A stretch of DNA of 64,000 nt from Fistularia commersonii (taxonomy: Eukaryota; Chordata; Actinopteri; Syngnathiformes; Fistulariidae): positions 8,322,501 to 8,386,500 of the forward strand of contig JBBMNZ010000019.1 of assembly GCA_037954325.1 (NCBI GenBank), given 5' to 3'. The position numbers and the translations under genes were made by a program. Positions 1 to 12,918 of this stretch are shown piece by piece (position 1 is the stretch's first letter; each line of letters starts with the position of its first letter). Below the pieces are notes generated by a model. That model did no database searches, had not been told where the DNA came from, and worked only from the letters and a program-made list of their open reading frames with translations.

Positions 1-1061
1 GCCAAAGAGACCAAAGGAACAGAAATTATCCATGATACAAAGAATAGAAGCAATAAAATATTATTTAAAAGACAGAGCACAATAAAACTTTTGAATTTAG
101 TGAAAAAGAAAGTATTTAAGAATAGAATATACCTCTTGATACATGCTCTAAAATATGTGATGCTGGAGTTATAGAAAGAAATACTGGCACAGGGGGAGAC
201 CATTGTGTTACAGCTGGTCTGATAGAGATACATTAATAGGTTAGCGACTGAACATTCTTCACTTGGAAAATTAGAAGAATGTTGGTTTGCCTCTTTAGTA
301 TTCAAAACTCATTCAAGTTGATTGCCAAATCAATTGCCAGAAGACTCAAAGAGCAATTTCTGTTTCAAAGGATTATTAGAAGTACGTTTGGGAAATCTGC
401 GGGCTTTTGAACCAGGTGGCAATGTGGTGATCATCACAAAATAAAAAAGATGGCTTCAGTGACCTTTCAGGCCTCAAATGTTGAAGTCTACAAACATACA
501 ATCGACAAACTGATTATGTTGACTATACGTACATTGACTGTGAAAGTTGTCTGAGCAAGGGTGCCAAGATTTTAGAGGAATGAATATCTGTGCTATAGAT
601 TTGCTGTTTGCTCTCCATTGGTTACGGTTAAAAAAAAGGGATGTGAGAATAGACATATAGTAAATGATTTCTTGTTTTTATATGAATTGCAATACCCTTA
701 AATGCTAAACTGTTCAGCAATTTTAGTGAGGCTGTCACTCAAGAAAAGCCAAACCACTCGCCTGGTTCACTCTTCCGGTGAGACTTTTTTACCTGTAACA
801 ACTCAAATATCACACAATTAGTAGAATACAAATAGCAACCACAAAGATTGCAAACAAAAAAGCAAAACAAAAACAAAACAGATTTTCATTTAACCCCCCC
901 CCCTTCACTTACACTTCTGATCAGAGGGCTATCCTTTACAGGAAAATCTGTTAGTGAGTCTGACATATCACAGGTGACATGACTGTACAGCTTGTTTCTA
1001 ATTCTCCTTTGTCAAGAAAATAATAATGCCACATATCGTAAAGTCAATTACATATTGTAAT

Positions 1062-1092
1062 ATTACATATTACATATTACATATTACATATT
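1062..1092. repeat. Heptanucleotide tandem repeat (ATTACAT)n
   Basis: Four exact head-to-tail copies of ATTACAT plus a partial fifth. The unit is unusual beside the dinucleotide repeats that dominate the window. Confidence 0.9.
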
Positions 1093-1158
1093 GTAAGGAG
1101 CTTTGGACTGGGACTGGTTCCTTACAGTCTTTACAGTGATTGCATTTATGATTACAAA

Positions 1159-1188
1159 CACACACACACATACACACACACACACACA
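1159..1188. repeat. (CA)n microsatellite
   Basis: About 15 CA units with one interruption (CATACA), followed by a short AT-rich tract. Confidence 0.9.
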
Positions 1189-2662
1189 AACAAATATTCA
1201 TATAATATATATAATTATATATAATTGCAGGTGTGTATTTGATTTGCTTATCTCTGTACTATTAATGAATCCATCAAGATTTGCATGCAATGGAGTACTT
1301 GTACCTGCAACACTCCATTTTTCAAGAAATAAAACTAAAGGTCAATATGGGAGAAATAACTGCCCAAGATAATTTTGTCTTTTCAATACATTCAATCAAG
1401 GATTTGTAATTCGTGTCTTCAATTTTTTAATCTAAATCTTTGTGAGATCAAGGCTAAGAAAAATAAAAACAAAAAGTACAAAGTAAAAAAACAAACAAAG
1501 AAAAAAACAACAACTATCAAACCTATAAGAAACTAACATAGGGAGGCTTTGCCTTAAGGGTCTGATATATGTATTGACTTTCGTTTTAATAATGAAGCCA
1601 TACTTGACAGTCTAAGATGTTTATAAGTGACCCTTAATGTCAGGCTACTTTGCTGAACAGTCGAAAGCACAAAGAAGGATCGACTTTGTATTCCTAGAAA
1701 AAATCCTTGCAAACAAGACTAAATTTATTAAATTAGTTAAAATAATAGTAGGTAATTCAGCTTCAGGATACAGCACTTTACCCATGGATCATTGGGTTCT
1801 TTTTCAAATGAACTCTGAACACATTGATATATTTTGTACATTTTGATTGATTGTGTACGATGATACATAATACTACAACAGCTGAACAACTTATCATGTT
1901 GGTATATGCCTATAAGTGTTGTGCACTGAAATTACGCCGTACTAAATTCTGGCCAGAACAATCTAAGCAAATAAAGCAGATTGTGAAAATTGTAATTTTG
2001 AATATCATGATGTGGCAAGGTCTAGCCACCTTGTTAGTTTTCTTCTTTGCACCTGTTATATTGTACATGTGCGCCTTATTAAGACCCTCAGACTAGATGA
2101 TCCTCTTAACCTCTTGGCAATCTGGGACAATATATTCCCACTACTTACTTTTGCCAGTTTGCTCCCGGGAGCCCCTGAGCCCTTGTCTTCATTAAGGGAG
2201 TTCCTCATTGATCAATCACTGTCAGAGAAGCTGCTCTGTAATTGCACTGTGGTCTAATCATGACTGACATCACCCCGATCTGTCACAGGTCTCAGGAGAG
2301 AGAATGTTCCATGACTTTCACACCTTCAACCTCAAGGTAGGGCTTTTCTAAGGATTTCATTGCTGTTTCAATGATTTATCTCCTGAACGACTTTGTCTTA
2401 TAATGACTGTCGCTGAACATTGGTGCAGGTGACGAGGAGAGGTAAGTTAAGATGGGTAAGATGGGAATGACAGATTTTAGTTATTTGAATATGACTCAAT
2501 TTATTTTGTATAACCTTCATTTAATATTGAACTAAAAGCCATCTTCTATACAAATGTAAAATAAAACTCACATAATAAGTATAACTCTCCTATGCATGTA
2601 ATAACATCAACTGTTCATTCTTTTGATGTCTGGATATTGAGTAGACATCTAGAGAGCAAAAA

Positions 2663-2709
2663 CAGAGAGAGAGAAAGAGAGAGAGAGAGTGAGAGAGGAA
2701 GAGAGAGAA
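2663..2709. repeat. Imperfect (GA)n purine tract
   Basis: GA dinucleotides with several AA, GT and GG interruptions. This is an old, interrupted microsatellite. Confidence 0.85.
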
Positions 2710-3337
2710 ATTGTTTTACTCTGATTGGGTACTGCTTTTTTATGTATTTCAATTTCGTTTATATTTTATTTTTTATTTTGAATAAAATTACAATGACATG
2801 ATAACAAACCAGTCACATTTGGCCCCTACCTGACAGGTTGTGTCAAACAAAACAAAAGTTAAAAATCAACCATAACATAACTGTCATCCACAGGAGTTCC
2901 AAGAACATCTACCAAAAGTTATTGGCAACAAAAATAACAAACAAACAAACCAAAAAAAACACTGATGTTCCAATAACTGTTTTTTTCTGAACTATAAATC
3001 GCTCCAGAGTATACGTCCCACCAGCCGAAAAATGCATAGTGAAGACAAAAAAAACATATGTAAGTTGCACTGGACTATAAGCAGCATTTTGGGGGGGAAA
3101 TGTTTTTGATAAAATCCAAAAACACACATTTCACCTTGAAGGTAAAGTTACAGTGTAATGTCCGAGTGGAAGTGCCAAGCGATTAAGATTTTCTGTTTAA
3201 ACCTTATCTTTATTAGAACAGCTATAACAATTAAACAATAGCGGCTCCACTGAATCTTCTCCATCCCAGTGGTCTCTCCTCCCAAAACACATCCACAGCC
3301 AGGAGGAAATCACAGAACTCTGAACATTCCTCTCAAT

Positions 3338-5571
3338 CAGACCTGGGCATTTTACTGCCCGCAGGCCGCATCCCTGTCTGGCCTGTGTTCCGCCAGTCAC
3401 ATATAAACCAAGTATTTTGGATCGGATGAAACGCAACATTCTTTCATTTTGAAAAGGCTTGATGCCATGTTTATGAGTGCACGCACGTTGATGCTACTTT
3501 CTGCACAGTATCAGGTTATGCTCCCAGCCAAATATCCCCGATCCCCCAAATCGTCAACTCATGGTAAAAACAGAAAAGTCGATTTTGAATGCCACGTTTT
3601 CAACATTGCATAGATAATGAAATATTTGTCGACAGAAGTCAAAGGTAAAGCCGTGTGATAAGTTTGTTTTGCACGAGTGGCTCTGTTAAAGGATTACAAT
3701 CTCCATCGTCACTACGAGAGTAAGCACAAGGACAAATACAAGAACTTTTCAGATAAAGAGCGCGCCAGTGAGTCTTCTGTATTGCGAGCCAAATTGCAAA
3801 CTCAACGAACACTTTTTACAAAATGCTTGGCATTCAGAGGTGCAGCAAGACAAGGCAAGGCTTTGGATGAGAGCTGCGATATACGGGTTGAAACCCAGCT
3901 GCTCATCTTCGTGCGTGGGATCAACGCAGTCTTTAAAATTAGGCAGCTGGTAGGCATGCGGTCAGTGAAAGGGATGACGACGGGGAGGGATTTCTTAATA
4001 GAGGTAAATGCATGTGTGGAAAACTTGGGACTGAAATGGGACAAACCGGTGGCCGTGGCAACAGATGGCTGTCCAAATCTCACAGGAAAATGTTGGTCTT
4101 TTAAAGAGAATCCAAGACAAAGTGGCAGAAAAGAACCCTGAGCTTTTTTTTTTTTCATTGTATTATACATCAGGAAGTGTTGTGCAAGTCAGTGTTAAAA
4201 GTGAATCACGATGTTGAAGTTGTAACTAAAACTGTTAACTTTATCAGAGCAAGAGCTCTGAATCATAGACAATTTGTTGCACTTTTAGAGGAAAACAAGA
4301 CCACCGTGACATAGGCTACCTTAGGGCTGTCAGGTGGCTCAGTTTGGGGAAAAGTGCTGAAAGGCTTCTGGGACCTCAGAGGAGATTCAGGAGTTTTGTG
4401 AGAAGAAGGAAAATGCCATCCCTCAGCTATCAGAGGCAGACTGGTTGGCAGATCTTGGTTTTACTGTAGATGTGGCTGCTCAGATGAATGAACTAAATGT
4501 CAAACTGCAAAGCAAAGGACTTTTTGTGTTTGAAATGTACAGCGCAGTCAAAGCTTTCAATAGAAAGTTGCAGCTTCTGTCAAGCCAACTGAGAGATAAT
4601 ATTCTCACTCACATTCAACTGAAGCAGCTTCACAGGTACTCATCCATGTAAGACGCCCTGTGTGTTTCCAAGGCAATTTCAAGAGTTTAAGAATGAAATG
4701 CACATGTTTTTTTTTTTTTTTTTTTTTTTTTTTGTTTTTTTGTTGTCTCCCTTCACTTGCAGTGTTGATAATGCATCCAGTGATGCTCAGATGGAACTTA
4801 TTGACTTGCAGTCTAACACTTTTGGCAGAGCGCTTTGGGTCAGTCCCACTGCTTGACTTTTACTCTTCACGCAAAGATAACTTTCCACACATGAGGAGAC
4901 ATGCTCAAAAGGTCTTTGTGCTTTTTGGATCTACATATGTATGCGAGCAGACATTTTAAGCGATGAGGTTCAACAAATCCAGATATAAGTCTTCCTCTCA
5001 CCTCACATCAGACATTGAACCCAAATTCAATGCACTTGTTGAAGCCCAAGACAGATTAGACTTTTCTAACTGAACAATTTAACGGAACTATAAACACGAT
5101 TAAAATCATTTATTGCTAATGTATAAAGTTGATCTGTTGTTCAGCTTCAAGATAAGATTTTATTGAGACTTTATTGACTTATTTAAAACTTTATTGATCT
5201 GACAATGAAGAAATTCACTTCTTGCATAATGCACACAATTACAGTTGTGAAGAAATTAACAATTTAAAAATAAAATTAAAATGTGATGGTATGATTGTGT
5301 TTGTTTTATTTAAACAATTACCTTTATAGGATTATCAATAATTTCCCCTAATTCTTCCAAAATTTCAATGTATACATTTTTATGAATATTTACAGAATAT
5401 TCTTATTTCTTATTACCAAAATAATCAGATTTAAGCAGTGTATAAATAAAGATTGAAGGAGAAAATGTATTCTGAGCAGTATTAAATTATTACAGTCATT
5501 GTTGGTTTGGCCCTCCAACACATTTTTGATTTTTCATGTTGCCCCCTGCAGAAATTAATTGCCTACCCCTG
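3338..5571 (+). mobile_element. hAT-type DNA transposon, GTF2IRD2/ZBED-like, decayed
   Basis: A 2.23-kb element with recognisable ends. The left end begins CAGACCTGGGCATT; the right end, read in reverse complement, begins CAGGGGTAGGCAATT. These share the CAG..STRGGCA pattern typical of hAT terminal inverted repeats. Between them lies a transposase relic in the same orientation (3563-5073). The 8-bp flanks (CTCTCAAT left, CTTTAGAC right) match at only four of eight positions, so the expected 8-bp target-site duplication has eroded or the ends are off by a base or two. A pure T run near 4710-4733 is a later insertion or slippage event. The copy has many stops and frameshifts and cannot supply transposase. 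Confidence 0.8.
3563..5073 (+). pseudogene. hAT transposase pseudogene (GTF2IRD2-like family)
   Basis: The family encodes a BED zinc-finger DNA-binding domain, an RNase H-like catalytic domain and a C-terminal hAT dimerisation region; domesticated relatives include the GTF2IRD2 C-terminus and ZBED-type proteins. Visible in order: KVDFECHVF near the N-terminus; a BED-finger remnant with a Cys codon at 3665 and HRHYESKH near 3712-3735; SVKGMTTGRDFLIEVNAC; the catalytic-domain stretch VATDGCPNLTGK around 4054-4090; LADLGFTVDVAAQMNELNVK around 4449-4507; and the C-terminal HMRRHAQ...FGSTYVCEQTF around 4888-4958, ending at a TGA at 5071. Frame changes, in-frame stops, a poly-T insertion and loss of a short block near the C-terminus show it is dead. 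The family call is confident because many separate motifs fall in the right order. Confidence 0.85.
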
Positions 5572-5573
5572 CT

Positions 5574-7202
5574 TTAGACAACTGGACTAAACACAGACAG
5601 TATTCCTATGTTTTCAAATTGTATATTTTTAGATTTACAATTATTAATGTTGTGTTGAACAATGAAAGTACCAGTAATCAAAGAAGGGCATGGTCACATT
5701 TGGAAATGCCTGCTTCTTAGAATGCCAATTAGTTGCCTGCTTGGCATTTCATGCAAATGCCTCACGTGATATATTTTCAAATTTCATTCATTTGACAGCT
5801 ATTGAAGAAGCATCTGTATGTTTGGGTCTGAACGAAGATTGAAACATGCATCATGGCTGTTATGAATTTTTCCCAGAGTAAGAATTAGAGGTCTGGAATG
5901 CTGAACTCCTCCTTGTCCAGACCATTATTGTTTTGTTTTGTTTTGTTTTTTTTAACCATGATAAATTTGTAGAATTCATTTTGCTCAGGCATTACATAAA
6001 GAGCATGGATTTAAATGTCTATTTACCTGTATTACCTGTATTTGAAATCGAGATCCGGTGAGAATAAATCAATATTGATTTCTATATTTCATAAATGAGA
6101 GAGAAAACATGTCTGATGCAGGGGCAACAGCCAGATCAGAATTTTTTGAGCACACAAAGCTGAAGTCTAACCACAAAATTGAAACATCAAAACACCTTTT
6201 TTTCCAGCTTGACTTTGCATTAATCCTTTTTCTCAGCAAAAGTTAGTGTGTTGTTTCACTAACACCATGGGAAATTTAAAGGACCTTGGCATTTCAGAAA
6301 GCCAGCTATGTCATTGTCTCTTAAACTGCTCAGGACTGTGCTCTCTACGGAAAGTTTTAAATTTAAAATGTAATCAGCACAATCACCACAAGCAATCAGT
6401 TCCTTTTCATTTCACCTGATCGAGCCCCCTGCTAAAAGGAGCCTGTTAAATAGAGCATCTTATCAGGCCTGGATTAAGTTTTGACATTGATTAACATCTA
6501 TAGTCTCAGTTTGAATATCAAAGTTCAAGTTTGTGATTTTTCTTAAAATATAAGACCACCAGAGGCCATGGAGGCAAGGTCTTGTTATGTATCAGACTAT
6601 AAAAAGTGGATGGAGCACAAAAGCTAAATCCTGTATTATGGTCCAGCTTCAGCATTGTGTAATATATAGGGTTGTATGAGGAGAAATGCACATAAACAAG
6701 AAATATCATCAATAAATACATTAACAGTACTATTGTTCGATTTAAGAACCATTCAAACAATGGTTACAAAGTGTAGAAGGATCCACGGGAAGATGGAAAC
6801 ACACCAAGTTTAGACTTGGAGACATGACAATTTTAGACACAGACAAAATCAGGTAAAAGTATCTGAAAGCAAAAGCACATAAAAAAAAAAATAATAGCCA
6901 TGTTAAATTATGAAAAAAAAATACAATAGAAATAAAAAAGGATGGAGCAATAAAAAAGATACTACAAAATAGATGCAATAAAATTAATATAGTAAACCCT
7001 AAAAATGGGTATAGAATTGCATAAATCAATAGATACAATTATAAGAATAAAAGGTATAAAATGACAAAATATTTCAAGTAAAATGGCAGAACACAAAAAT
7101 AAGACCATGGCAAATGGTTTGAAAGTGTGACCACTTCTTTAAACTAATTTAAAAAAAAAAATCACATTACTTTTTATTTATTGTCTTGTCATGGTGTCCC
7201 AA
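5574..7202. other. Intergenic DNA, no gene seen
   Basis: AT-rich non-repetitive DNA. Open frames are short and hydrophobic through T-richness, with no family resemblance. No transposon ends recognised. Confidence 0.55.
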
Positions 7203-7251
7203 GCTGCCTTGACAATTTAAATTTCCCCTGGGAATTAATAAAGTCATTTCT
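7203..7251 (+). mobile_element. L2-like LINE/SINE 3' tail remnant (sense)
   Basis: The order TTGACA...ATTTCCCCTGGGAATTAATAAAGT matches the terminal stretch of the LINE copy at about 35158-35200 (TGTGACA..AATTTCCCCTATGGG..AATAAAGT). Only the last ~50 bp are recognisable, so the parent may be a LINE truncated at its 5' end or a SINE carrying a LINE tail. Confidence 0.5.
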
Positions 7252-7437
7252 ACCTAACTTATATTTATACACAACAATTGTAGTTTTAGTGCATCTAAAT
7301 AATCACCACACCACTAAACCATCAACACAAAAAGATAAAAAAATTGAACAGAAAACAAACAAGGAAACAAACAAGACACTGGCAACACTCACATTGTGAG
7401 GCTTAAAGCAGGAGTTGAAAAAGCTAAACTGGGATAA

Positions 7438-7475
7438 ATTAAGATAATAATTTATTAATCCACATAGGGGAACGT
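7438..7475 (-). mobile_element. L2-like 3' tail remnant (antisense)
   Basis: In reverse complement this reads TTCCCCTATGTGGATTAAT followed by AAATTATTATC, close to the same tail as the copies near 24962 and 35180. It faces the sense tail at 7203-7251 across about 190 bp. Confidence 0.45.
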
Positions 7476-9100
7476 AAATATAAGGGAAAACTAACAGGCA
7501 AAGTACCTAAGTATTTATGTAGGTAAATCAAACAAGAATAACACCGTGACTGCAACAGAAAAAACTTTAAAGTTAAAACAAGGGGCCAATGGTAACGCTT
7601 TGGGCAATGTTGTGAGTATTGTCAAAAGCACACGATCCCTGCTGGGAAAAAATGGCTCCAAGAGACAACATATTGTGACACAAAATAGTGCAGGTGGAGG
7701 TGCAGGTGCTCAGGCCACCTGGACACCTGCCCTCTACAGAGAAAACGTGGCATACAGATTTGCAGAGTTGTAGAGGTGATTACCATTGAAAACAAACACA
7801 TTTTCTTTTTACTTCATATAATTTCTTAAGGATCAGTAGCAACTGTGCCATGAAATTAATTGTTCATAAAACAGAGATTTGAGTTCATAAGGCTTTTGCA
7901 ATTTAAAATCATGGGCACATTTGTATTGTTAATTTAAATAAGACATAGATTACATTGTTTATTTTCATCAGGAGCCGAAGTTTTCACAATGTTTAATGAA
8001 TGAATCACAAAATTGCAAAACATTGTTTTCCCATCGTTATCATAATTGTTTTTAGATAAACATGGCTGATACAAATTGGAAATGCAGTCAATTCAAAGTC
8101 AACAGTTAATGATGGAAACAAATTCTGAATATTGATATTTATCAAAACAGAGTATCTACAATTGCCCAAATTTCAGTTTGATAATTGCAAAAACATGTGC
8201 TGACTGACAATTCACTGCGACCAACAATTGTACTTGTACTATTCTATTTCAGTGATTCTGGGGATGTCATCTTTCCATTTCTAATGTATAAATACATTTA
8301 CTGAGTACACAGCGACTTTACATCAAAGGGATTATTGCAGCTGTGAATTGTGTAAGCCGATTAATATAGCACCTTTGAGCTCATAAAATAGTCCACATTT
8401 AAGCTTGTAGAAGTACTCTTTGTACTGTCAATAGGCAGGTATTTCCATCAATGATACAAAAAATTAATTGCCCGATATTACAACTACAGTAGTTCCCCAT
8501 TTGCCTTACATTAACTATGCAATTTTGTTGTGAATCTTTCAGTAAATGCTGACTAAAACGCTATGTTAAAATAACAACTTTCATATATTGCTAAATTCCT
8601 CCATATACAATAAAATGAAATTCATAATTTATTTGGCTTCATTTTTAAATTATTCGCAAAAAACAAACACTGAAAGACATGTTTTCAAGGAATGACATTA
8701 GGGGATGAAGGAAGGAAGGCATGAATGAATAAAATGATGAATGAATTATACAAATAGCTCGTGTTTTCTTTGTCAGGGAATCAGAAAAATTCACAGGGGC
8801 CACATCCATAATAAACTGCTGTCCTGTTCACAAAGGTTTGAGGTGAGTGCACCTAGCTAGTATATTCTAAGACACATCTGTGCCCATGCCCCTAAAATTA
8901 TGATTCTTTTGTGGAGGAAATAGGTCACCCATGAAAACGTGACTCCCTCCTTTCCGGGAGGGAAAAAAAAAAAACAGTGTTCTTGAGATATTTTGTGTGT
9001 ATGAGTGTGGTCTTTCAAATTTCATTTTATTTATTTTTTATTATTTTTTTAATTTTTCAACAGCAGGTCTTAGATTATTTTTATGGTGAAATATGGCATA
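7476..9100. other. Intergenic DNA, no gene seen
   Basis: Non-repetitive AT-rich DNA. A 75-codon open frame at 7546-7773 has ordinary composition but no recognisable motif and no gene context, so I do not call it. Confidence 0.5.
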
Positions 9101-9104
9101 ATAA

Positions 9105-9141
9105 TGATGATGATGATGATGATGATGGTGAAGATAATAAT

Positions 9142-9193
<52 letters not shown>

Positions 9194-9215
9194 GTAATAC
9201 TACTACTACTACTAC

Positions 9216-9248
<33 letters not shown>

Positions 9249-9262
9249 TAATAATAATAATA
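9105..9262. repeat. Compound trinucleotide repeat (GAT)n(AAT)n(ACT)n(AAT)n
   Basis: About 8 GAT units, a long AAT run, about 7 ACT units, then AAT again. Translated frames give runs of Asp, Asn, Thr or Ile, an artefact of the repeat rather than a gene. Confidence 0.95.
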
Positions 9263-9727
9263 CAGCTTAGAGGTAGGCTTCATTTAGAGCCATGCCAGCT
9301 TTGCCCACATTTCGAGGTTGCCAACTTGGTTCTCGTTGAGACACTGAATCACTCAGGTTGTACCGCTGTGATTGCTTAATTAAATGCTCAGCTGTGTAAT
9401 GACTTTGCTTGAAAGGGAATTAAATGTCTAAATGCTGCAGCATCGGCATCAAGTTGAATAGAAATCAATGGAACATAGTGCTGGAACCCAAGGTGTTTTC
9501 CGACTTGTTTAGGCTGAGCATTTTGTATTGATGCTGTCCCTCAGTGAAGTGAGTCAAAAGCTCATTGCTCTTGATTGAAAGCATTGATTAGCAGCATACA
9601 AACAATGTGCTTAGTTTGGGCTTTTTAGAAAAAGAGTTTGGAATGTCTTAAAAGTTGGCAGTTGACTGAATGTGGCATGGAGTGTTGGTTTTTTTTCCAT
9701 TTTGATTTTGTTCTTAATACACTGAAA

Positions 9728-9728
<1 letters not shown>

Positions 9729-9758
<30 letters not shown>

Positions 9759-9759
9759 T
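9729..9759. repeat. A-run and (AT)n tract
   Basis: An A-run leading into about 11 AT dinucleotides. Confidence 0.9.
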
Positions 9760-11363
9760 ATCTTTACAATGCAGTTTATACAGTAAGTGTACCTTTCCAG
9801 TCCTCCATGGTTGTATAAGTAGTTCGGAGCACAGTTTGCTTTACATTGTTTTACTTTTTTTTTTTTTTACAATTTTAGGACAGTCAAGCATGGTTGTGAA
9901 CATTACTTTCAGAGTCCAAAATTATCAGTCTTCGAACATATTTTCAGTGTTTTGCAAAGAAAGCCCACAGGCAAACATTAAAATCCAACCCACATGGAAA
10001 TAGTTCTTGAAAGGAGTGCAGCCAACTAATCTCACAAACATTTGATTGAACCAAAGACCTTTAGAAACCGCCAAAGCTGGGAAGGGCACACAACTCCTAA
10101 AATGACAACCGATTATCAAACTGCCTCTGGCTCGAGACAGTGTAATCCCCCAGATGTTGCAGTCTATGAAATGTGAGTCTGAATTAGATCTCTCAAACAA
10201 TGTCAGCTTGTCTACATTCGTAAACCCTCAGCATTTAAGTCACAAAATTAAGTTGACCCCGTCAGAAGGCTTAAGGACATGTAACAAAGCCCCGAGCAGT
10301 CATATTCCTTCATCTCCTTTCGTCTCATCTCCTTGGTGTAATAAGTTCCCACTCTAGCAAGACCACTAGGGCTAATAAGGGTTTTATCTGCTTTTGATAT
10401 AAGATATTAACACCTCATCAAAGTTAAGCCAGCGGTAGGCTTTCGTCCTCCCTCCCAATTTACATTTGCCTAACAATGTCTCCAAAAGAAATCTTATAAA
10501 ATTCAAATTAAGGGGGAGCTGAATAGCCAAAAGGATACTGCTACCCATCACTCAAGGAACATGAAAACTTGGTCTCAGCGCAAAGAGTACAAGCGGGGCT
10601 CCTTAAATCACTGAGATCATATTCCTCATACAATATCATTCAGACTTTTAATTTGCCCCCTCACAATCCCGAGTCAAAACACAGCACATTTGAAGCATAT
10701 GAATGATGAATGTTTAGCCGTTGGGGATGAGAATATGTCTGAGTGACACAATCAGGATTTGCTGTTTTGAAAACTCTATAAATAGAAACTCTAGTCAGCT
10801 AGTCCTTGTGATCTTTACCTGAGGGGAACACGTTAATGGCATGCACACGGCTATTTTGTCATTTGCATCTGATTCCAAGTGTAGGACGTGATCCCCATGG
10901 TTAAGTTGAAGTTGTTGAATACACCATAAAAAACTATATTGAATGTACACCCACACTATACTTATTATGTTTAGTCATTAGGTCTTTGGGGCATAGTTTG
11001 TTATTGACGTTTATTTTATAAACCTTTTCTTTTAAAAACATCTCAAGGTAAATTGTGTATCTAGAGTGAGAGTGCAAAGGTTTCAGAATTCTTATCATCC
11101 CTTGTGGCATCCTTTGTCAGGTTGGATGAAAAAAAATGAAATATTAACAGGAGAATTTAGCTTGGAGAGATAGAAAATAAATTACTTCAGTGTGGCAAGG
11201 AAAAGTAGATTGTGAGATTTATCATGTCAAGATGGAAATGCCTACTAAGTCCCTGCCCCTTCCTTGAAGAATTAAAGAGGAATAAAATGCCTCAGAGTAC
11301 GCAGTGATTGTGATGTAAAAGTGTTTCTGTGCGTCCATGCCTGCATCCCTTTTTACCCCCCCT

Positions 11364-11395
11364 GCACGCACGCACACACACACACACACACACAC
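11364..11395. repeat. (GCAC)n/(CA)n microsatellite
   Basis: Two GCAC units followed by about 12 CA units. Confidence 0.9.
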
Positions 11396-12858
11396 TTCCA
11401 CCATCAAATTAGCTTTCTTGGTGTGATTTGATAAACGATACATCTTTCCCTTTAAGGTAATTTGTTCATGCAAAGGCACAACTTCCCACAGTTGGAGTGT
11501 TACTCATTTATTCACTTTAGTTTTTTTTTTACTTTCTTTTTTTGGAAAATGTAACACATAATTAGAAAAGTTGTACTCATCCGACCTTAACACTTAACAG
11601 ATTTTTCTGTGAAACAGCTGGACTGGCAAAATCTTTAATTGTACAGATAAGTGAACATGTTAGCTAGATAAAGGTTAAACTATCAGGGATATGTTCTCCA
11701 TCCGTCTGAAGCCAATTTTACACATTCAGCTGAAGCAATAGCGGGTTGGGAGAGGAAAAAAAATGGCAAGTCAATATTGATTGATCTGGAGCCCTAGCAA
11801 TTACCTCCATGTGCAGAAGACCATGTTAAGGTCAGTATTATCTCAGCTCATTTTATGGGTCAGCACTCTGGCTTTAGATGAAATAAATTAACAGGGTAAA
11901 CACTTTAGCTCACCTTGATAAAATTTACAATGAGTGTAAATACTTTGCATAGGTGGAAGGTACAGTGCTGGAGACTGACCCTTGATATTTTGCTGAACCC
12001 TTGTCAATTTAGATGGTAAAAGTGCAGCCTACACAGAATTCTGACTTGCACCAAGTAGGTGTGCCTACATTATTACAACACTACAGTAGACACACCATGG
12101 CAAAATACCCTCATGTTAATATCACTGATATTGACATGTATAATGTTATTATCATTAATAATAATACAAATTGAAACTGCAGAAGAAGATAAAGTGATTA
12201 TGTCAAAGCAAGTTTCATATTTTTCATACCCTTATTTGCCCACTGACATGTGTATCATCAACTTTTGAGTGATGCTGTATTTTGCTATTAAGTCTTTTCA
12301 CCCTCCGTCAAGAACTGCAGCACATTACAACAAATAATTTCAGAGTCCTCAGCTTTGCGTGTTATTGCTTGTCACCTGTGTGTATTTCACAACTGAAGGG
12401 AACAGTGTACTAGTCAACTGAAACAGTCCATCAACTTTTGGTGTATCGGCATTCTCTGGCCTTCAGGCTGTTATACAAACAGCCCTGTTATGTTCTTAAG
12501 TCCAAAATAAATTCAATTTCCAATGCAGTGATCTTCTTAATGAAAAGTCAATGTCCCTCACTCATTGGCAAGCTCCCACGGGGACAGTTAGAAAGATGAA
12601 TTTATCACCAGGCTGGAGCCTGAGCCCCAAGCCACAACACCCCCTATGAGAAACACTACAGTGTGTGTCCAACCGGTCCTCCATTATTACCCAGCTTGTG
12701 CTCTTAATGTGGGCCGACGGAGGCGGGATGATAGTATTGATCAAATGGAAGTGCTATTTATATTCTCACAAATCCTCTTTTCAGTGATTAAAAGCTTTCC
12801 AGTACTGCAGTTGGACTGTTCTTATATGTAAACTGTAGAAGCTGTCAATTTCTTCTTT

Positions 12859-12860
<2 letters not shown>

Positions 12861-12914
<54 letters not shown>
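12861..12914. repeat. (GT)27 microsatellite
   Basis: Fifty-four uninterrupted bases of GT. The purity suggests it is likely polymorphic. Confidence 0.97.

Positions 12915-12918
<4 letters not shown>

Larger units (their letters stand above)
1..3337. other. Intergenic DNA, no gene seen
   Basis: No reading frame here resembles a protein; open frames are short and of low complexity. The stretch is AT-rich with A-runs and holds three simple repeats, listed separately. I see no transposon ends before 3338. Confidence 0.6.
9263..12860. other. Intergenic DNA, no gene seen
   Basis: Mostly unique-looking sequence. Stretches around 10100-10800 have mixed composition without simple repeats and could be conserved non-coding DNA, but nothing here proves it. 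It contains an (AT)n tract at 9729-9759 and a GCAC/CA tract at 11364-11395. Confidence 0.5.

Noticed and set aside
3802..4170. 122-codon antisense frame over the hAT element
   Set aside because: Shadow of the plus-strand transposase relic.
7546..7773. 75-codon frame with Gly/Ala/Asn-rich content
   Set aside because: No recognisable family, no promoter or splice context, and it lies in AT-rich intergenic DNA.
9083..9379. Open frames rich in Asn or Ile near 9.1 kb
   Set aside because: Produced by the GAT/AAT/ACT trinucleotide repeat.
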